A DNA stretch of 64,000 nucleotides from Bilabrum cf. latius (GCA_965178125.1 OZ237740.1:1116001-1180000), one strand, 5' to 3'. Counted from the first letter of the stretch, positions 23,371 to 36,350 are shown. A program made the numbers and translations. Notes: generated by a model from the sequence alone, not told the origin.

Positions 23371-25179
23371 ATGTTTCGGCTAAAGTGCCCTGTACAACAG
23401 TATGAGTGGGGAAAATTGGGATCGAGCAGTGCCGTTGCGAGTCTTGCGGTAAGTCTGCCCACATCATGATCACAGCCGCAATCGCCAAGCTTACATGCCG
23501 TGTAGGCAAATCGTACATGCATTTGTTTCAACGCAGTCGGACGGGCAAGGGATCAAGGTTGAAAATGACAGCCCATACGCTGAGTTCTGGTGAGCAGATC
23601 TTTGTTCTAGTGCCGGGCGCCAGCGCCATTGTGTTTTCGCGAAGCGGGAGGCAAGTTACATCGGAGCGATCCAGGACACCGCAGGTTCGGAACGCATCAA
23701 AAGGGACCGGCCCAAGTCGTTAGCGTAGATGGCAAAGAGAAGGAATTATAGGGTGTTTTGGAATCATCCTCCGCCATTGCAGGACTTGTAGTTGAACCCG
23801 GGAAAACCGCGCTTCCGTATCTGTTCAAGGTGCTGAGCGTCGCAAAGGCACTGTCGATTTAGGCTCACCCGGATAAGAAGCTTGCGGAAGAGTTACACGC
23901 TTCTCGCCCTGACGTGTACAAGGACGACAACCACAAGCCGGAGATGGCAATCGCAGTCACACCCTTCGAAGCCATGTGCGGCTTCCGGAGCGTCGCAGAG
24001 ATCGCAGCGTTCCTGAAAGAGGTGCCGGAGCTGGCAACTTTGATAGGAGAAGAAGGCTGCAAGGCTGTGCACGAAGCGGCGTCGTCATCGGAGACCGGCC
24101 CGGGTGCCTGCAGAGCTGCGCTCAAGGCAGCGTTCGGCGCTCTCGTGGCCCGGTCGGACGAGGAAGTGGGGAAGCAGGTCTCAGCCCTGGTCGGGCGGCT
24201 CACTGCTGTGGGCTTCAAGCCGTCCTCACCAGACGATTTGCTCGCAGACGGTGCGGCCCCGGATGCCTCGTGCATGGCACTGCGGCTCAACGAGCAGTTC
24301 CCCTTGGACGTCGGCGTCTTTGCACCCTTCCTCCTCAACCTCCTGAGGTTGCAACCGGGCCAGGGCGTGTTCCTTGCAGCGAACGAGCCGCACGCATACC
24401 TCGCGGGAGACTGCGTGGAGTGCATGGCATGCTCGGACAACGTGGTGCGGGCTGGTCTCACGCCCAAGCTCAAGGACAAGGACACGCTCGTGAGCATGCT
24501 CACCTATGCGGCGGGGAAGCCCCCCGTCTTTTCGGGGGGGCAGGCCGGACCCAACGGCGAGCCCTTGGGGGCCGGTCTGAGGCGGTACGCGCCTCCAGTG
24601 CCCGAGTTCGAGATTTTGCGGGCGGACGTGCGCAGCCCGGCGGCAGTGGCGGCTGTGGAGGGAGCTAAGGTTGGGGCTGCGGGCGGGGCTGGTGCTGGTG
24701 CAGGGGAAGGGGCTGGTGCTGGTGCAGGGGAAGGGGCTGGTGCTGGTGCAGGGGAAGGGGCTGGTGCTGGTGCAGGGGAAGGGGCAGCGACAGGGGGTGC
24801 TGGGGGTGCTGGTGCTGGGTCAGGTGGCTCCTCTATATTTGCTTGCGGTTCGCTGAAGCTGCCGAAGGTTCCCTCTGCGGCAATCGTGCTGGTGATCGAT
24901 GGGAGCGGAATGGCTCGAGCCAGCGCCACTGAGGGCGGTGGGGGTGAAGGGGCCAAGGCAGCTGGGGCAGCCGGAGCGCAAATGCTAGGGAAGTGGGGGC
25001 CCGTGTCTCGAGGTTAGGTGTGGCTGCAATCGGCTGGAACCGAACTGGAGATCAAGTGCGATGAGGTGGAAACAGCTGCTGCGAGTGCAGCCAGTGCGGA
25101 GGGGGGCCCCGTGGCGCACGGTGCAGGGGCCCTCGTGGTGTACCGGGTGCACGTGAATGCTGACAAGTGGGGCAAGTGA
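23371..25179 (+). CDS. MPI: Mannose-6-phosphate isomerase, type I
   Basis: Three exons: 23371-23448, 23537-23589 and 23685-25179 (TGA). The introns of 88 and 95 nt have GTAAGT/GTGAGC donors and CAG acceptors, giving 541 residues. The enzyme interconverts mannose-6-phosphate and fructose-6-phosphate for glycosylation. Type I hallmarks seen: CPVQQYEWGKLGSSS, SPYAEFWFGTH across an exon junction, LSI-UAG-AHPDKKLAEELH, NHKPEMAIAVTPFEA and NEPHAYLAGDCVECMA. The metal ligands of the family are Gln, His, Glu and His from these motifs. The Gln is encoded by TAG at 23860. Other TAGs are 23749 and 25015; the latter is in SRG-UAG-VWLQSAGTELEI near the C-terminus. A Gly-Ala-Gly-Glu repeat insert lies before the last beta segment. 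Start and splice sites are well supported by continuous family homology. Confidence 0.93.
24685..24780 (+). repeat. Four tandem 24-bp units inside PMI
   Basis: The unit beginning GGGGCTGGTGCTGGTGCAGG repeats four times without a break and encodes GAGAGAGE-type octapeptides. Length is a multiple of three, so the frame is kept. It is probably a surface loop that tolerates copy-number change. Confidence 0.9.
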
Positions 25180-25349
25180 TTAGGGATGACTTCGACTTCA
25201 TATTGCTTCGAGCACCGGATGCGTTCAATTTCACGTCACTGCGCGGCCAACAGTGGCACTGCAGCGGGACTGCCTGCGGCACCGTCATCACGCGCGTGAT
25301 GATAGCTTTTGAAAGTTGCTGGAAATGGTGCACCCGCTGCAGCTACGCG

Positions 25350-26330
25350 ATGGACACGCCATACGACGAAGCAGATGTAATTGAAATCCTGGAAGCGGCT
25401 CAAAGCCTGTACTTGGTGCAGCACCCTGCAAGGGAAGGCACCGTCGAGAGCTACTACTTGGCCAGCTCAGTATTCGAAGACCCTTTAGTCTATGCAGCAG
25501 GCCAGCAAGACATTGCAGCGAATTTCAGAGCAATTGGGTGGCTAGCACATGCATCTTCGGTTCAAACCTGGGACTGGTTCTTTAGTGCTGAAGGCGGTGC
25601 AATGGACGAACCAACGTGCTGCAGATAGATGAAAATTGCCTCGTCTAGAAAGTCGAGTGGGCTCTCAGGAACGCTGAGGATAGACCACACTGTAACCTTC
25701 TATACACTGCTAGGGTTTTTGCCTGTCCCCCTCCGAATATTAGTGAGACCGCGCCGAGCCGTGATGCGTCCTTGACCGTCCCGGCTCGAAAATCCAGACC
25801 TTTTAAACCTGTGCTGTGAATGCTCCTCGCAGACAATTTTGTATGTTGTGAACGGCCAAATCGTTAAGCATAAAGACCTGTGGAGCGTGGCAGACCTCGC
25901 TGCACCGTTCAGTCTAGTTGCTGCTCTGTACATGCTAGCTAGGCAAGTGACAGGTGCAGCTGTTGGGCTCATCGCCTGGGTGCTCAGCATGAGTTCTCCC
26001 ACAACGCCACCATAGTACAAGCATGGAGGTCACGCCTACGAAACACCGGAACGGCGAAACCAGGACGAGGGCTCCAGTGGAAGCACGGGAGCCGCCAGCG
26101 GAAGCAGCGCCGCATCTCCTCGCTCTCCTCGCTTTGTCCTCCAGATGGAGCAGGACTCGAGAAAACGCCCGCGCGGCGCAATAGCGCGGCGGACGAAGGC
26201 AAGGGCGCCCTCAAGCCTTTCAGGTCCCGGAGACCCGACGCCAGCAGAAGCCCAGCCCAGCGTTCCGACACAGAGTCGCAGGGCGGTGCTCAGCCGCCGC
26301 AGACAGTCATCAGCGAGATCGAAAGAATGA
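25350..26330 (+). CDS. NTF2-like (SnoaL-type fold) protein
   Basis: Two exons, 25350-25742 and 25833-26330 (TGA), with a 90 nt GTGAGA...CGCAG intron; 296 residues. The first half has the helix-plus-sheet pattern of uncharacterised NTF2-like proteins: SYYLASSVFEDPLVYAAGQQ, then NFRAIGWLA. A pseudo-repeat strand LPVPLRIL then joins across the intron to TILYVVNGQIVKHKDLWSV. The ending 'I-x-H-x-D-x-W-S' is typical of this group. A hydrophobic stretch after it (FSLVAALYMLARQVTGAAVG) could anchor it to a membrane, and a basic Ser/Pro-rich tail follows. TAGs at 25626 and 26013 are read as Gln. Function is unknown; the fold assignment is by pattern only. It follows PMI on the same strand, 170 bp downstream. 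Confidence 0.6.
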
Positions 26331-26454
26331 GTGGTCGCAGCTGATGCTCATGTTGTTTGATTGTTGACCTGTGCATTGATGTTGTTGCCTAGCGGCAGTA
26401 TTGCGATTGCTTTGCACCCCATGTCAACCCGTTCATCCACCCGACCGATCCGAT

Positions 26455-29400
26455 TCACATGTGAATGGACACTCCCTTGACCTTGACTCGCAGCTGCCTC
26501 CTCTCCTTCCTCGTCTCCTTGCGATGATCCCGCATCCTGGCGAGGTTCTCGGGGCGGAAACGCCACCCCAGGGGATGCTCGGGCACAAGCGGGTGCCAGA
26601 TATCCAGGTCCCGGCACCGGTGCCGCAGAAGCTTGGCGTAATGCTCCGGGCACTTGATGCCGCGGTCCTTCATCTCGCGCAAGACATCCACGGCGTCCGC
26701 GATGCGATAGTCCCTGGCATACCCGTGCACCAGGCAGCCGTATGTCACTGCCGACGGCTGCATGCCCACGGCCTTGGCAGTCTCGAGCAGGCTGTGGGCG
26801 TCTTCCATCCGCCTCAGCTTCATGTTCATCTTCACGAGGTGTTGCACCGTGTGCTCGTCAGGAGTCCTGTCCCACCGGGCGAACTCGGATTTGATAAAGC
26901 CGTATGCTTCGTGCGGCATGAGAGCATTCGCCAGCCCCAGAACCATGACGTTGAGCGTCACCGTGTCGGGCTGCAAGCCCTGCTCCACGAGCTCGTCGTA
27001 CACCTGCTGCATCCCAAGCACGAGCAGTTTGCGGGCCTTGGGCTCGTCGTGCTGCGGGAGGTCGATCTCCGACCACTCCATGCCTCCAAACGTATGCCTG
27101 CTCAGCTGCTGCAGTGCCTTGAGCCGCAGCTCGCCGGTCGAGCCGGGCTGCACGAGCTCTCCCAGCTGCTCTCTCGCACCCTTGATGCGCTTGCCGTGCG
27201 AGCTCAGCACCCCGGCCGCGTCGCCCGCACGCAAGAGCTCGTTCACCTCGGCATTGGATCCCCTCGCGTCCCCAGTGATCTCGAGCGCTTCCGTGTCTCC
27301 GCCCACCCGGGCAACAATGTCGCGGGTGCGGTCCACGGCGCGCACGATGGCGTCCAGTCGAGCGGGGTCGGCGGAGATCCCTGCGCTCCCGTCCGTGAAC
27401 CCCACTGCAACCTCCGCTCCCTTGCCGGTGTTCCCTGCTTGGAAGGCCTCGTTCTCGAGATCGTCGTGCTCGCCCCTGCGACTGCGACCAGCCCCCGCCT
27501 CCAGCTGCAGGGGAGCCGCCCCTCCGCCGGCACCTTCCTGCAGCAGCGTGTCCCCTCCAGTTGCACCCAGCAGTCCTTCCGTCCCGACCGCGCCGCTCCC
27601 TGCCAGCGCAGCCAACGACTCCCTGGGCTCCAGGCCCTGCTGCCGGCTCGCATCGATCACCGCCACGTGATGCGGCGCCGGCCTGCCACTCGAACCAGTG
27701 CCAGCCAATGCATCGAGCACTTCATTTCTGCCGGTCGGAGAGAGCAACCCCTGCAGGAGCGCCCGGGCCGTGGCTGAGTCGCCCCTGCGGTTCGCCTCGT
27801 CTGCGCGCCGCACCGCCTCGCGCACGTCCTTGCCCGTCGCCTTGTCTTCCAGCAGATGAGCGAGGTCAAGGTCATCGGCTTCCAGCCTACGGACGCCGAG
27901 CAGGGCGTCGATCAGGCTGTGCTGCTCACCGTGCTTCTTGCGCTTGCGGCGGTGCTCCAGCGATTCCGTGGCCCGAGATACGGCCTGCTCCACGGGCCCG
28001 ACGCTGGCGGGGTCGTGGTCAGCCTCGTACTCGCGGATCGCGTCCCCGTACTTGTCGTCGATGTCGCGCCGCTTCCTGGCGAGCTTCTCCGCCTCTCGCC
28101 GCTTGGCGTGGAACTCCTCGCGCTCGTCCTCACTGAGGTGCGAGTCCGCTGCATCGCTTAGGGACGCTTGCCCCATGCTGCCGATGCCAACTCGAGCGCC
28201 GTGCGTCCTGCCGCGCTTGCCATCCTCGCCCAGAGCATCGCGCTGCCGCCTGCGCTTCTCCGCCTCTGCGACCCCTTTGCTGATCCCGCTAATGTCGGCA
28301 AACTCGTCCAGGTCTGAGTCGATGTCAGAGGGGATGCTTGCGGCTGAATTCGCACCGGGACCCTCCCGAGCGACGGCGAACACGTCCTCCGAGCCAGACG
28401 AAGCGGTCCCGTCGGTCTCCGCCCCATCCATCGCGTCGTCCCCGGACGAGGCCTCACTCTCTCTGTCTACCGGGGCTCGGTAGCTGGCCTCGAGCTCGGC
28501 CATCCTTTGCATGGACTCGAGCTCCTCGTCCGCTTTGATTTCCGCCCGTGTCTCCATCTTCTGCCGCGAGGTTTGCTCCCCCGACATGGCGGCACTCAAC
28601 CGCTCCAACTCGCTGTCGTGAGCCATTAAATCCTAATCCTCCGCATCGGAAGCGCCGCGCTTCGCCTGCTGCTCGCCCCCGAGCACAACAGTGCCGTCCT
28701 CCAGCGCCTGCCTGGCACCGGCACCCATGGGCACTTCGCCCTGCGTCTCTGGCACGTCGACTTTGTACCCGCTCCTCCTCGACTTGCTGCTGCCGCTCGC
28801 TGCCGCTGCGTCGGGATTCACGGAGAGCAGTCTGTGCACGCCAGGCTGCAGCTTGGGCTCCTCGCCGCCAGTACTTGCCTCGGGCTCCAAGTCTGGCTGG
28901 TCCTGCTTGTCTTCGCGCCGCGTCTGGCTCGCAGCGACGCGCGATCTTTTCTTCTTGGCTAGCTTGGGGGACGGTTTTGCAGCTTTCTCTCCAAAGAAGG
29001 TTCGCATCGCTTCGTCCTTCTCGAAGCTGAGCCCGTCACTTTCGCCCGTCTGACCTTCTTCGCTGAGCCCTGCCTCGTCCCGCACCTTCACCATCGCCAT
29101 GCGAGTCTCGACCGGGGTGTCGCTGTTCCGCACCTGGAACCCCTTTCTCTTCAGGAGAGCTTGCTTCTCCTCCGGCTGCAGCTGGCCGTCTCTGGTGAGC
29201 CCTGCCTTCGACATGAGCCGGTCCAGGTATGCCTGCGCCGTGGGGTTGAGTCCTGAGCTCGCCGAGCGATCCGCGCTGTCTGCATCGTGCACGCCACCCA
29301 AGTGAGACGGTGAGTCCCGGCGGGGGCGATCCACGGAGCTACCAGATCCGCCATCGGCCGATTTCTTCGTCGCGCTCGCAGTGGTGCTGACTCCAACCCC

Positions 29401-32400
29401 ACCTGCAGTGGAGCTTCCTGCTTCCTGCGGTGCAGCCTCCTCCCCTAGTGCTCGACTCACGAGCATTTGCGACAGCTCCACTCTTCGCCTGGCCTCCGCG
29501 GCGATATCCCTCAGGCGAGCTCGGTCCCCCCTGGCCAACCGCTGCGCCTTCTGGGCAGTCACAGGGTCGAGCCTCGCCGCCGCCTTGGGCCGCTCGCCCT
29601 TGGATCGGGTCAGGGACTTGGGGCGGGGCACCAGCTTCTGCTCCAGCGGGGCCCGGCCGCTCCTTCGCCGGCGCACAAGCCCCGGGGCCCCGGCCTGCGT
29701 GGGGCGCGCCACCGTCTCAAACACGTACCCGTTCTGATCCACGACCTGCAGGGGGTCGTAACCGGCCCAAGGCAGCTCAGAGTCAAAGCACGCGCCGTGG
29801 AGGGCATCTCCGTCCGCCACGCCCACGTCACCCCGCACGGCCGGCAGGATGGATTCCGTTGAGTCCCACAGCGTAGGCGGTGTCAAGTCGGCGGCATGTA
29901 GCGTTGCCACTGCGTTCATGCGGCGCTCTATTGCCATGGATGGCTGTGCGTCCTTGTCACCATCGGCAGAGCCCGCTTCTTCGCCCAGCTCGGGCGGCAC
30001 GACTGACACGTTGTCAGCGACAGGCACCTTATCTGCTCGGCGCCGTGCGGAGCGCATGCCCGCACCTTCCCAGTCCTGGCGCGCATCACCCTCACTGTCG
30101 CTGACACTCGACACCGCCTGCACCTTAGACCTAGGATCCGTGCTTGCTGTTGGAGACGAATCCACGGAGCTGCGCTGGCCCGGCGTGCTGCCCTCACGCT
30201 AGGGCCCCGATCCCACCGATTCGACACCCTCCACTTCAATGACCCGCGAACGGCCCGCTGCAACAGATGCCCGCATGGACTGCGTTCTTGCAGTCATGGC
30301 CGCGCCTGTAGCCTCTTTGTCCACCAGTTCGGCCATGGAGCTCATCGTTCCGTGCTGCAGGTCGTCCTGCATCGCAGCCGCGAAGGCCTTGGGGTCAGAG
30401 GGGAGCGAGTCGAGGTCAGCCAGCTCTTGCTGCACCTGGACCCCCGACAGCATATCGGCAGCCTCCTACGATGGAGATGCGGAGGGCCGCTGGGGAGGCA
30501 TGGGGTCGAGCGGGGCTCCGGGCACTACCTCGATCGGCACCGGGGGCAGCATGTGGTTGGGCATCTCCTCGATGGGGGGCAGCTCATAGGCAAGGACCTC
30601 AGCAAGGGTCATTGTCTCAGCGCCGGGGACCTGTAGATCCACGAGTGCCTGCCGCATGCTGGCTACAGCGGAGGAGGACCGCATCACGTCTCTCAGCTTG
30701 TCTTCCTTGTACTCTGCAGCAGGGTCCAGACCTTGGAAATCGTCGTTGCGGCGCCCTCTGACAACGTCCTGCACGAGCTCCCGCACCTCCCGCATGGCCG
30801 GGGTCAGCGCCTCGGCGGATCGCAGGCCGGTCCTCGGGTCTCCCACGCCCATCACTGCGTCCAACACGTAGGATGAGTCCGACATGACCGGGTCCTCGTA
30901 GTCGGTCGTGACGTCGGACTCGTCGGCTAGTTTCAGCTGCTGCCTCTTCCGCTCCAGCTCCAGCATCTCCTGCAAGCCTGACCCTTTCTTTCCAGAGGCG
31001 AGCTGGTGCTGCAGCTGCGCCGCGTGAGGGTCAATTTGGCCGCCCGTGCTACCCCCTGCGAAGCCGCTCATGGCGCTGGAGGCGTGGTCGGCCATCGCCG
31101 CCACGGTGCCAAAGTCAGGGGCCAGCGCCTCGATAGCCATCATCAGCCTCTCCTGCTCGTTCACGCTCGTCTGCTGCCGCAGCAGCTCCTCGGCCATGGG
31201 GTTCTCCGGGGTCAGGTCCTGCATCTTCCTTGGGTTGAGAGCCTCGACGTCGCCATCGAGGAAGTCCGCCAGCGGGATCCCGTTGATCATCACCCTGGAC
31301 GCGAACTCTGCCATCCTCTCCGTGGCACTGTGCGAGTGCTCGTCCGCCCCGAGCTGCAGCTCCCGCATTGAGTCCCTGGCCCACGTGAGGATCTCCATCT
31401 TGACCTCGTCGGGAACATCCCGGTTGCTGGCTTCCAGCGCGGCTGCGGCCGGGCGGCTGTAGGTGGTGGGCACATTGGAGAGGCCGGCAAGGGCTGGGTT
31501 TCCCGCAGCCGCGATGGGAGCAGGGTCGGACCGATCCACTGGCTGTGCTTCAACCACCGCACCATCGAGTGGGGTGTTCTGCGGCATGCCTGCGTGCACA
31601 CTGCCATCTCCAACCGGCCGCGACACGTGCAGTATCCTGGGTGCGTTTGTGGCCCCGTCTCTTGACAGGTGCGATACCACGACCTCGGGGTGAAGTTCGC
31701 GGTTGGTAGCAACGGGCCGAGAAGATCGCTCGCTTACCTGTCCACCTACTGAGGCGCCATGCGCTGGCTGCTCCTGCAGCTCCGTCGCACCCGGGACGGC
31801 AGTCCCCCGCTTGCCGAGCATGGCGGCCAGCACCTCCAGCCGGCGACGGATGGCAGCCTCCCTTCTATCTTCAACCGACCCAACGCGTGCACCGGCAGCC
31901 TGGTCGGACTCATGGTGCATGCCATCGGTCTCTGAGGATGCCACCCGTGCAGAGGTGGCGTCGGTGCCACCCCTGCCCCCCACCTCACCGGAGGAACCCA
32001 GTGCCTCTGCCGGAGTCATGCCCGGCCTGTCGTTCCCCAGGACCTCTTGGGCCACCTCCGGCTCCAGCTCGCCTGCCTGTGCCAGCAGCACGGCAATGTC
32101 CTTCTCCCGCTGCCCGAACTGCCCCTTTGGAGCCGCCTTGATGGCGCGCTGGAGAGACTCTCCGACTGCACCCAGCTTCGAGGCGGCTTCTCGCACGCTG
32201 TCGGCAACGGCCGCATCCAGTCCTCCGGCCGACTCCTGCAGCTGCTCTATCTCCTTGAGCTCGAGGCCCAGCGGCTCCCCGTCGGCGGACCGCGCGCCCT
32301 CCGCGCTGCCGTAGGCCCCCTCGTCGTCCCTGACCTTGAGGAGCCCTTCCCGCTCCCTGTCCGCCTCGTCCATGGCACGGCGGTCCTGCAGCTTCTGCGC

Positions 32401-35400
32401 GCCGCCGGGGACCAGTGCGGACACCCGCTCGTGCTCCCTGATCCTGGACTCCTCCAGCTCTTTGTCCTCCCGGTCCCACTGCCGGTGCGAGAGCTGTTCC
32501 TCCAAGCCCTCCACCTCGAGCGCGAGGGTGCCGTCCGCAGGGTGGTCCAGGCTCATGGCCATGGCGGGCTTGCCACCGAACACACTAGGAGAAGCCTCGC
32601 TGTCGCTGGCCCCCGCTGGCGTGGCCAAAGTGGGCATCTCCCACCCGGTGGTGGCGTGGGCAAACGGAATGCGATCTTCCTGCAGCACTTCTCGGGCCAC
32701 GGCTGCCTGCCGCTCCTCCTCCGACACGTTTCCGTCCGAGGCGGGGGCCTTGGCGATTGCGTCGATGATGTCGGGCGCCCTCTCCGCGCGGCCCCCGTCC
32801 TCGCGCACCCCGAATCGGTCTTCCCTGCTTGCCAGCCTGGTGGCTTCGTCTTCCATCCCCTCGACGATTCTGGAGCGCATCTCCATGGTCTTGCGGCGCG
32901 CGTCCACGCTGTACTCAGCGCCGGGCAGCAGGTGCGGCCTGGGCCTTTCAGCGTCAGATCCGCTGCTGCCGTCCTCAGAATCTCCCACCAGAGGGCCGAT
33001 GGTGGAAGCAGAGAGCGACTCGAGCACGTGCGCCGGGGCGATGCGCGACACCGCGCGAGAGCCGATGGCACTGGCAGCGTCTGAGCCAACATCGCCCAAG
33101 CTTGGCCCTTCCTCCTGCTGCGAGGACCCCAGCGAGCTCTCGCCCGCCCGAGCCAGACGGAGCGCCGCCCTCGCCGCCCTCCGCCGGTCAGCCGCCGAGA
33201 CGCTCTCGGCCGTGGCTGGGTTGGCCCTGCCCTCGGCCACCCTCCTCACGGCTTCTTCGTACCTGGCTGTGCTCTGCTCGCGGACGAGCCGACTCGCCAG
33301 CTGCATCATCAGGCGCTCCTCCTCGGCGTCCACGTCGGGGAAAAAGCCGCGAGGCAGGCCCAGGATCTTCTCGGCGGCGCCCCTGGCCTTTTCCGCAGAG
33401 GCCTCTCCGTCCGAGGTGGTGGCTGTTTCGTACCCCGTGACGCCCGCTCGCTTGCGCCTCTTGTTGCGCTGCCTCCTCAGGACCTCCTCGGTGCTGATGG
33501 GCTGCTCCCCTTCCATGACCCTGTGCACCATCTCCATGTGGGCCTCCAGCCGCTGCCGCTTGGCCCTCCGCCGAAGCAGGGCGGCCACGTCGGGGTCGTC
33601 CGACGAGTCGTACTCCGTCTCCGTGTTGGGCCGCCCGTTCACCTGCTCCCACTCGTAGTCACCGATCGCGCCCTCGCTGAACCCCGCCTCCTCCAGCCGC
33701 TTGCGTGCCTCCTTGTGCCTGGGGTCCAGCAGCACCTCGTGGTACGACTGCAGCCCGTCCGAGTCCGAGGCCCAGCGGTCTCGGCCCGGCTCGCGGATTG
33801 AAAGGTCCGCGGGGCCATCCCTGGGCTTGCCGTTGATGAGCTCGTCCGTGTCGGTCGAGTCCGACTGGTCCGCCTTGACCCTGCCGTTGCGGTCCCTCTT
33901 CATGTCCGGCTCCAGGCCCAGCTTCTGCCGCTGCGAGGCGGACAGCTGCATGTCCACCGCCTGCTCCTTGTCGTAGTAGTAGTGCACGAGCCGCTGCGCA
34001 AGCTCGGCCGCGCCCTGCCTCGTGCCCGGCATGCGAAACGACGTGATCTGTCCCCGCTCCCGCTCCAGGTCCGAGGCCGCCTCCGTCTCGCCGCCCACGA
34101 TGTTGCCCTCAGAGTCCACCTCCACCAGGCCGGACCGCCCATTCTCGCCGTGCTGCAGGCTCAGCAACCTCTCCCCTGCGCCCCTATCCCTCACAAGATC
34201 CCTCATCTCGTTCCACTTCTCCTTGGCGTCCTTGTGCTCCAGCTGCGGCCCCTTGCCCACCTTGTCCACCCCGCGGGCGTACGTGGTCAGCAGCGTATTG
34301 AAGGTCTCCCTGTTCGGCCTTAAGCCCTCCACCGCCATCTTGCGTAGGTAGCCCCTGGCCCTGTTCACGTCCCCGCGGTGGGTGCACGCCAGCAGCACAG
34401 CTCGGAAGGCACGCTGGTCGTGCTTGAAGCCGGCCTCCTCCATCTGGTTGAACAGCTCGTGCGCTCGCATGTAGTGCCTGTAGGAGCGGGCCGCCGCGTA
34501 TATCATCGCGCCGTACGTGCTGTGCGTGGGCTGCACGCCGCTGAACTTCATGTCCTCGAACAGCTTCAGAGCCAGCTCAACGCGGTCCTGCCTGCCGAGC
34601 CCGTATATCATGGTCGTGTACACGGCTGCGTCTGGACTGACATCGACCGAGTCCATCTGACGGAAGAGAGTCAGGGCATCGTCCACACGCCGGTGCTGGA
34701 TGAGTCCGTGCAGCGCGGTGTTGTACATGCCAGGAGTGGGCATGACCCCCTCCTGCCTAGCCTGGGACAGCAGCTTGAGGGCAGCGTCAGGCTGCCCCGC
34801 TCGGTTCGCCGCGTGCATCAGTGTGCCGTAGGTGACGGCGTCCGGCTCGATGCTCGCTTCCCGCATCGAATCCAGCACGGACAGGGCAGCCTCAAGGTTG
34901 CGCTGCCCGGCGCACGCGTTGACGAGAGAGTTGTACATGGCTGCGGTTGGGTTCCTGCCGTGCTCCAGGAAGCGGCGAACCAGGTCAATGGCGTCTTCGA
35001 ATCGGCCGTGCACGCCCAATGCGTGGATGGCATTAAGATACAGAGCGTCGGTTCGGCTATCGTAGGGCCGGGTGCTCGCTGCTTCGGCCAGCGCCCGGTC
35101 GGGGTCTACATTGAGCCAGCCTACGATGCACGGGGGACCGCGACAATAATGCAGATTTCAGTGAAACGGACAAATGGACGCGATACCAAGAGGCGAGACA
35201 AAGGTTGTAGCACAAACTCACGTTCGCGGGAGCGTGGGTCGGCATGCTTTGGTTTTACGAGCAGGTCGATTGCCATGTTGGTCCTCCTGTCCACCTCCTC
35301 TTGCTCTGCTTTACTGCGTTCTGGAAGCTATAGAGCGGGTCGGGGAGCCGGATTAGCCTCTCTATATTCTTGTAGTTCTTTTCTGCGCCTTCTCTTTGCC

Positions 35401-35702
35401 TTTTTGCTCCTGTGCTTTTTCCACTACACCTGCCTCTGCGGCTTCCCGGTCGTGTGGCGCTTTTCTGATCTCGCTGATGTATGAATACCAGAAGATTGCG
35501 ACATTTGTCTACGACTGGTCATGTGCGAAGTCGAATTTCCCGCGGGTGCAAGCCTCAGGCCTGTTATGCTTGCAGTCGGCTGCGTGATTGCAGTTGTTTG
35601 ACATGCTGCCCGGTGCGACCGCCGTACCGACGGCTCCAACAATATTTCAACTGATCGGATCCCCGTGGAGGTCAAGAATCTAGACCTTAACCCCGAATGC
35701 AT
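26455..35702 (-). CDS. Giant pentatricopeptide repeat protein, probably organelle-targeted
   Basis: Two exons, 35702-35222 and 35120-26455 (TGA). The intron is 101 nt with donor GTGAGT and acceptor CGTAG; about 3048 residues. PPR proteins bind organellar RNA. From about residue 160 there are at least seven PPR motifs, for example TAAMYNSLVNACAGQRNLEA and GMYNTALHGLIQHRRVDDAL. About 2,000 residues of charged, disordered sequence follow, and the last 250 residues hold about three more motifs (TVTLNVMVLGLANALMPHEA, AVTYGCLVHGYARDYRIADA). The N-terminus from ATG 35702 is rich in Arg/Ser/Thr with few acids, like a mitochondrial or plastid presequence. The exact start is inferred; ATGs at 35522 and 35276 are also in frame. 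TAGs at 35424, 35328, 30466, 30199 and 28633 are read as Gln. Under the standard code it would split into four or more fragments. Confidence 0.8.
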
Positions 35703-35924
35703 CGCCAGTCGATTCAATAATTGTTGCGTGCCAGGCACACGTCGGTGCTCCAACAGGGATGATGTGCTCCGAATCGGATGCCTCACACCGCGATTTCTCT
35801 CGCCATCTTCTCCAGACACAGCAAGCAGCAATGCTTGACTGGATTCGAAATCAGTTTCTGTACTACGAGGTTATCACTGGAGCTTACTCCCTGTCGCTCG
35901 GAGAGAAGATTTGTTTCAGTGAGA

Positions 35925-36128
35925 ATGAGCAAAGGAATTGTCGCTCTCGGCATCGTTTTCGCCGCACCGACGGCACTGACGGCCGCCTTTTCATCCGCTG
36001 TCGCAGACGGAGTTGTACTGGTATGCACAGGAGTGGCAGTTTATTCGACGTATGCTGTCCTGGCACCTGTCGTTGGCCTTGAAGCTGACATCGGACTGTT
36101 TGGTGGCACTATCGCCGGTGAAACATGA
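35925..36128 (+). CDS. Possible small two-helix membrane protein
   Basis: 67 residues from ATG 35925 to TGA 36126-36128. The sequence starts MSKGIVALGIVFAAPTALTA and contains two hydrophobic stretches separated by a few polar residues, ending in LFGGTIAGET. No homology is recognised. It lies between the 5' end of the PPR gene and the 3' end of the p24 gene, a region otherwise empty. It may be an exon of an unrecognised gene or a chance ORF. Confidence 0.3.
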   Translation: MSKGIVALGIVFAAPTALTAAFSSAVADGVVLVCTGVAVYSTYAVLAPVVGLEADIGLFGGTIAGET

Positions 36129-36350
36129 CCCCACGAAGCAATGAAAGCCGCGTTTCTAGCGGAAATGAGCCAAATGCTAATACCTAGCAGTCATTGTTCG
36201 CGGCATTTGCTTCCTATTCGAGACGGAACGATCTGGTTGGCAATTTCGAATCCGTTGGAAGCAGCAATTCCAATCACGCCAGCAGGTTGCGGAAGGAAAA
36301 TTTGGGTATAGTATTAAATGAAATGCAAGCGTAATTTTACATATTTAGGA

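Noticed and set aside
23860-23862. UAG as leucine, tyrosine, pyrrolysine or other residue
   Set aside because: The PMI metal-ligand position, UNC93 and MON2 all call for Gln. UAG is one base from CAG, and no pyrrolysine system is hinted at in a eukaryotic nuclear genome.
35222-35420. Alternative minus-strand frame reading KNYKNIERLIRLPDPLYSF
   Set aside because: It ends in TAA just inside the PPR start region, and the competing frame continues into the PPR protein through a good splice site.
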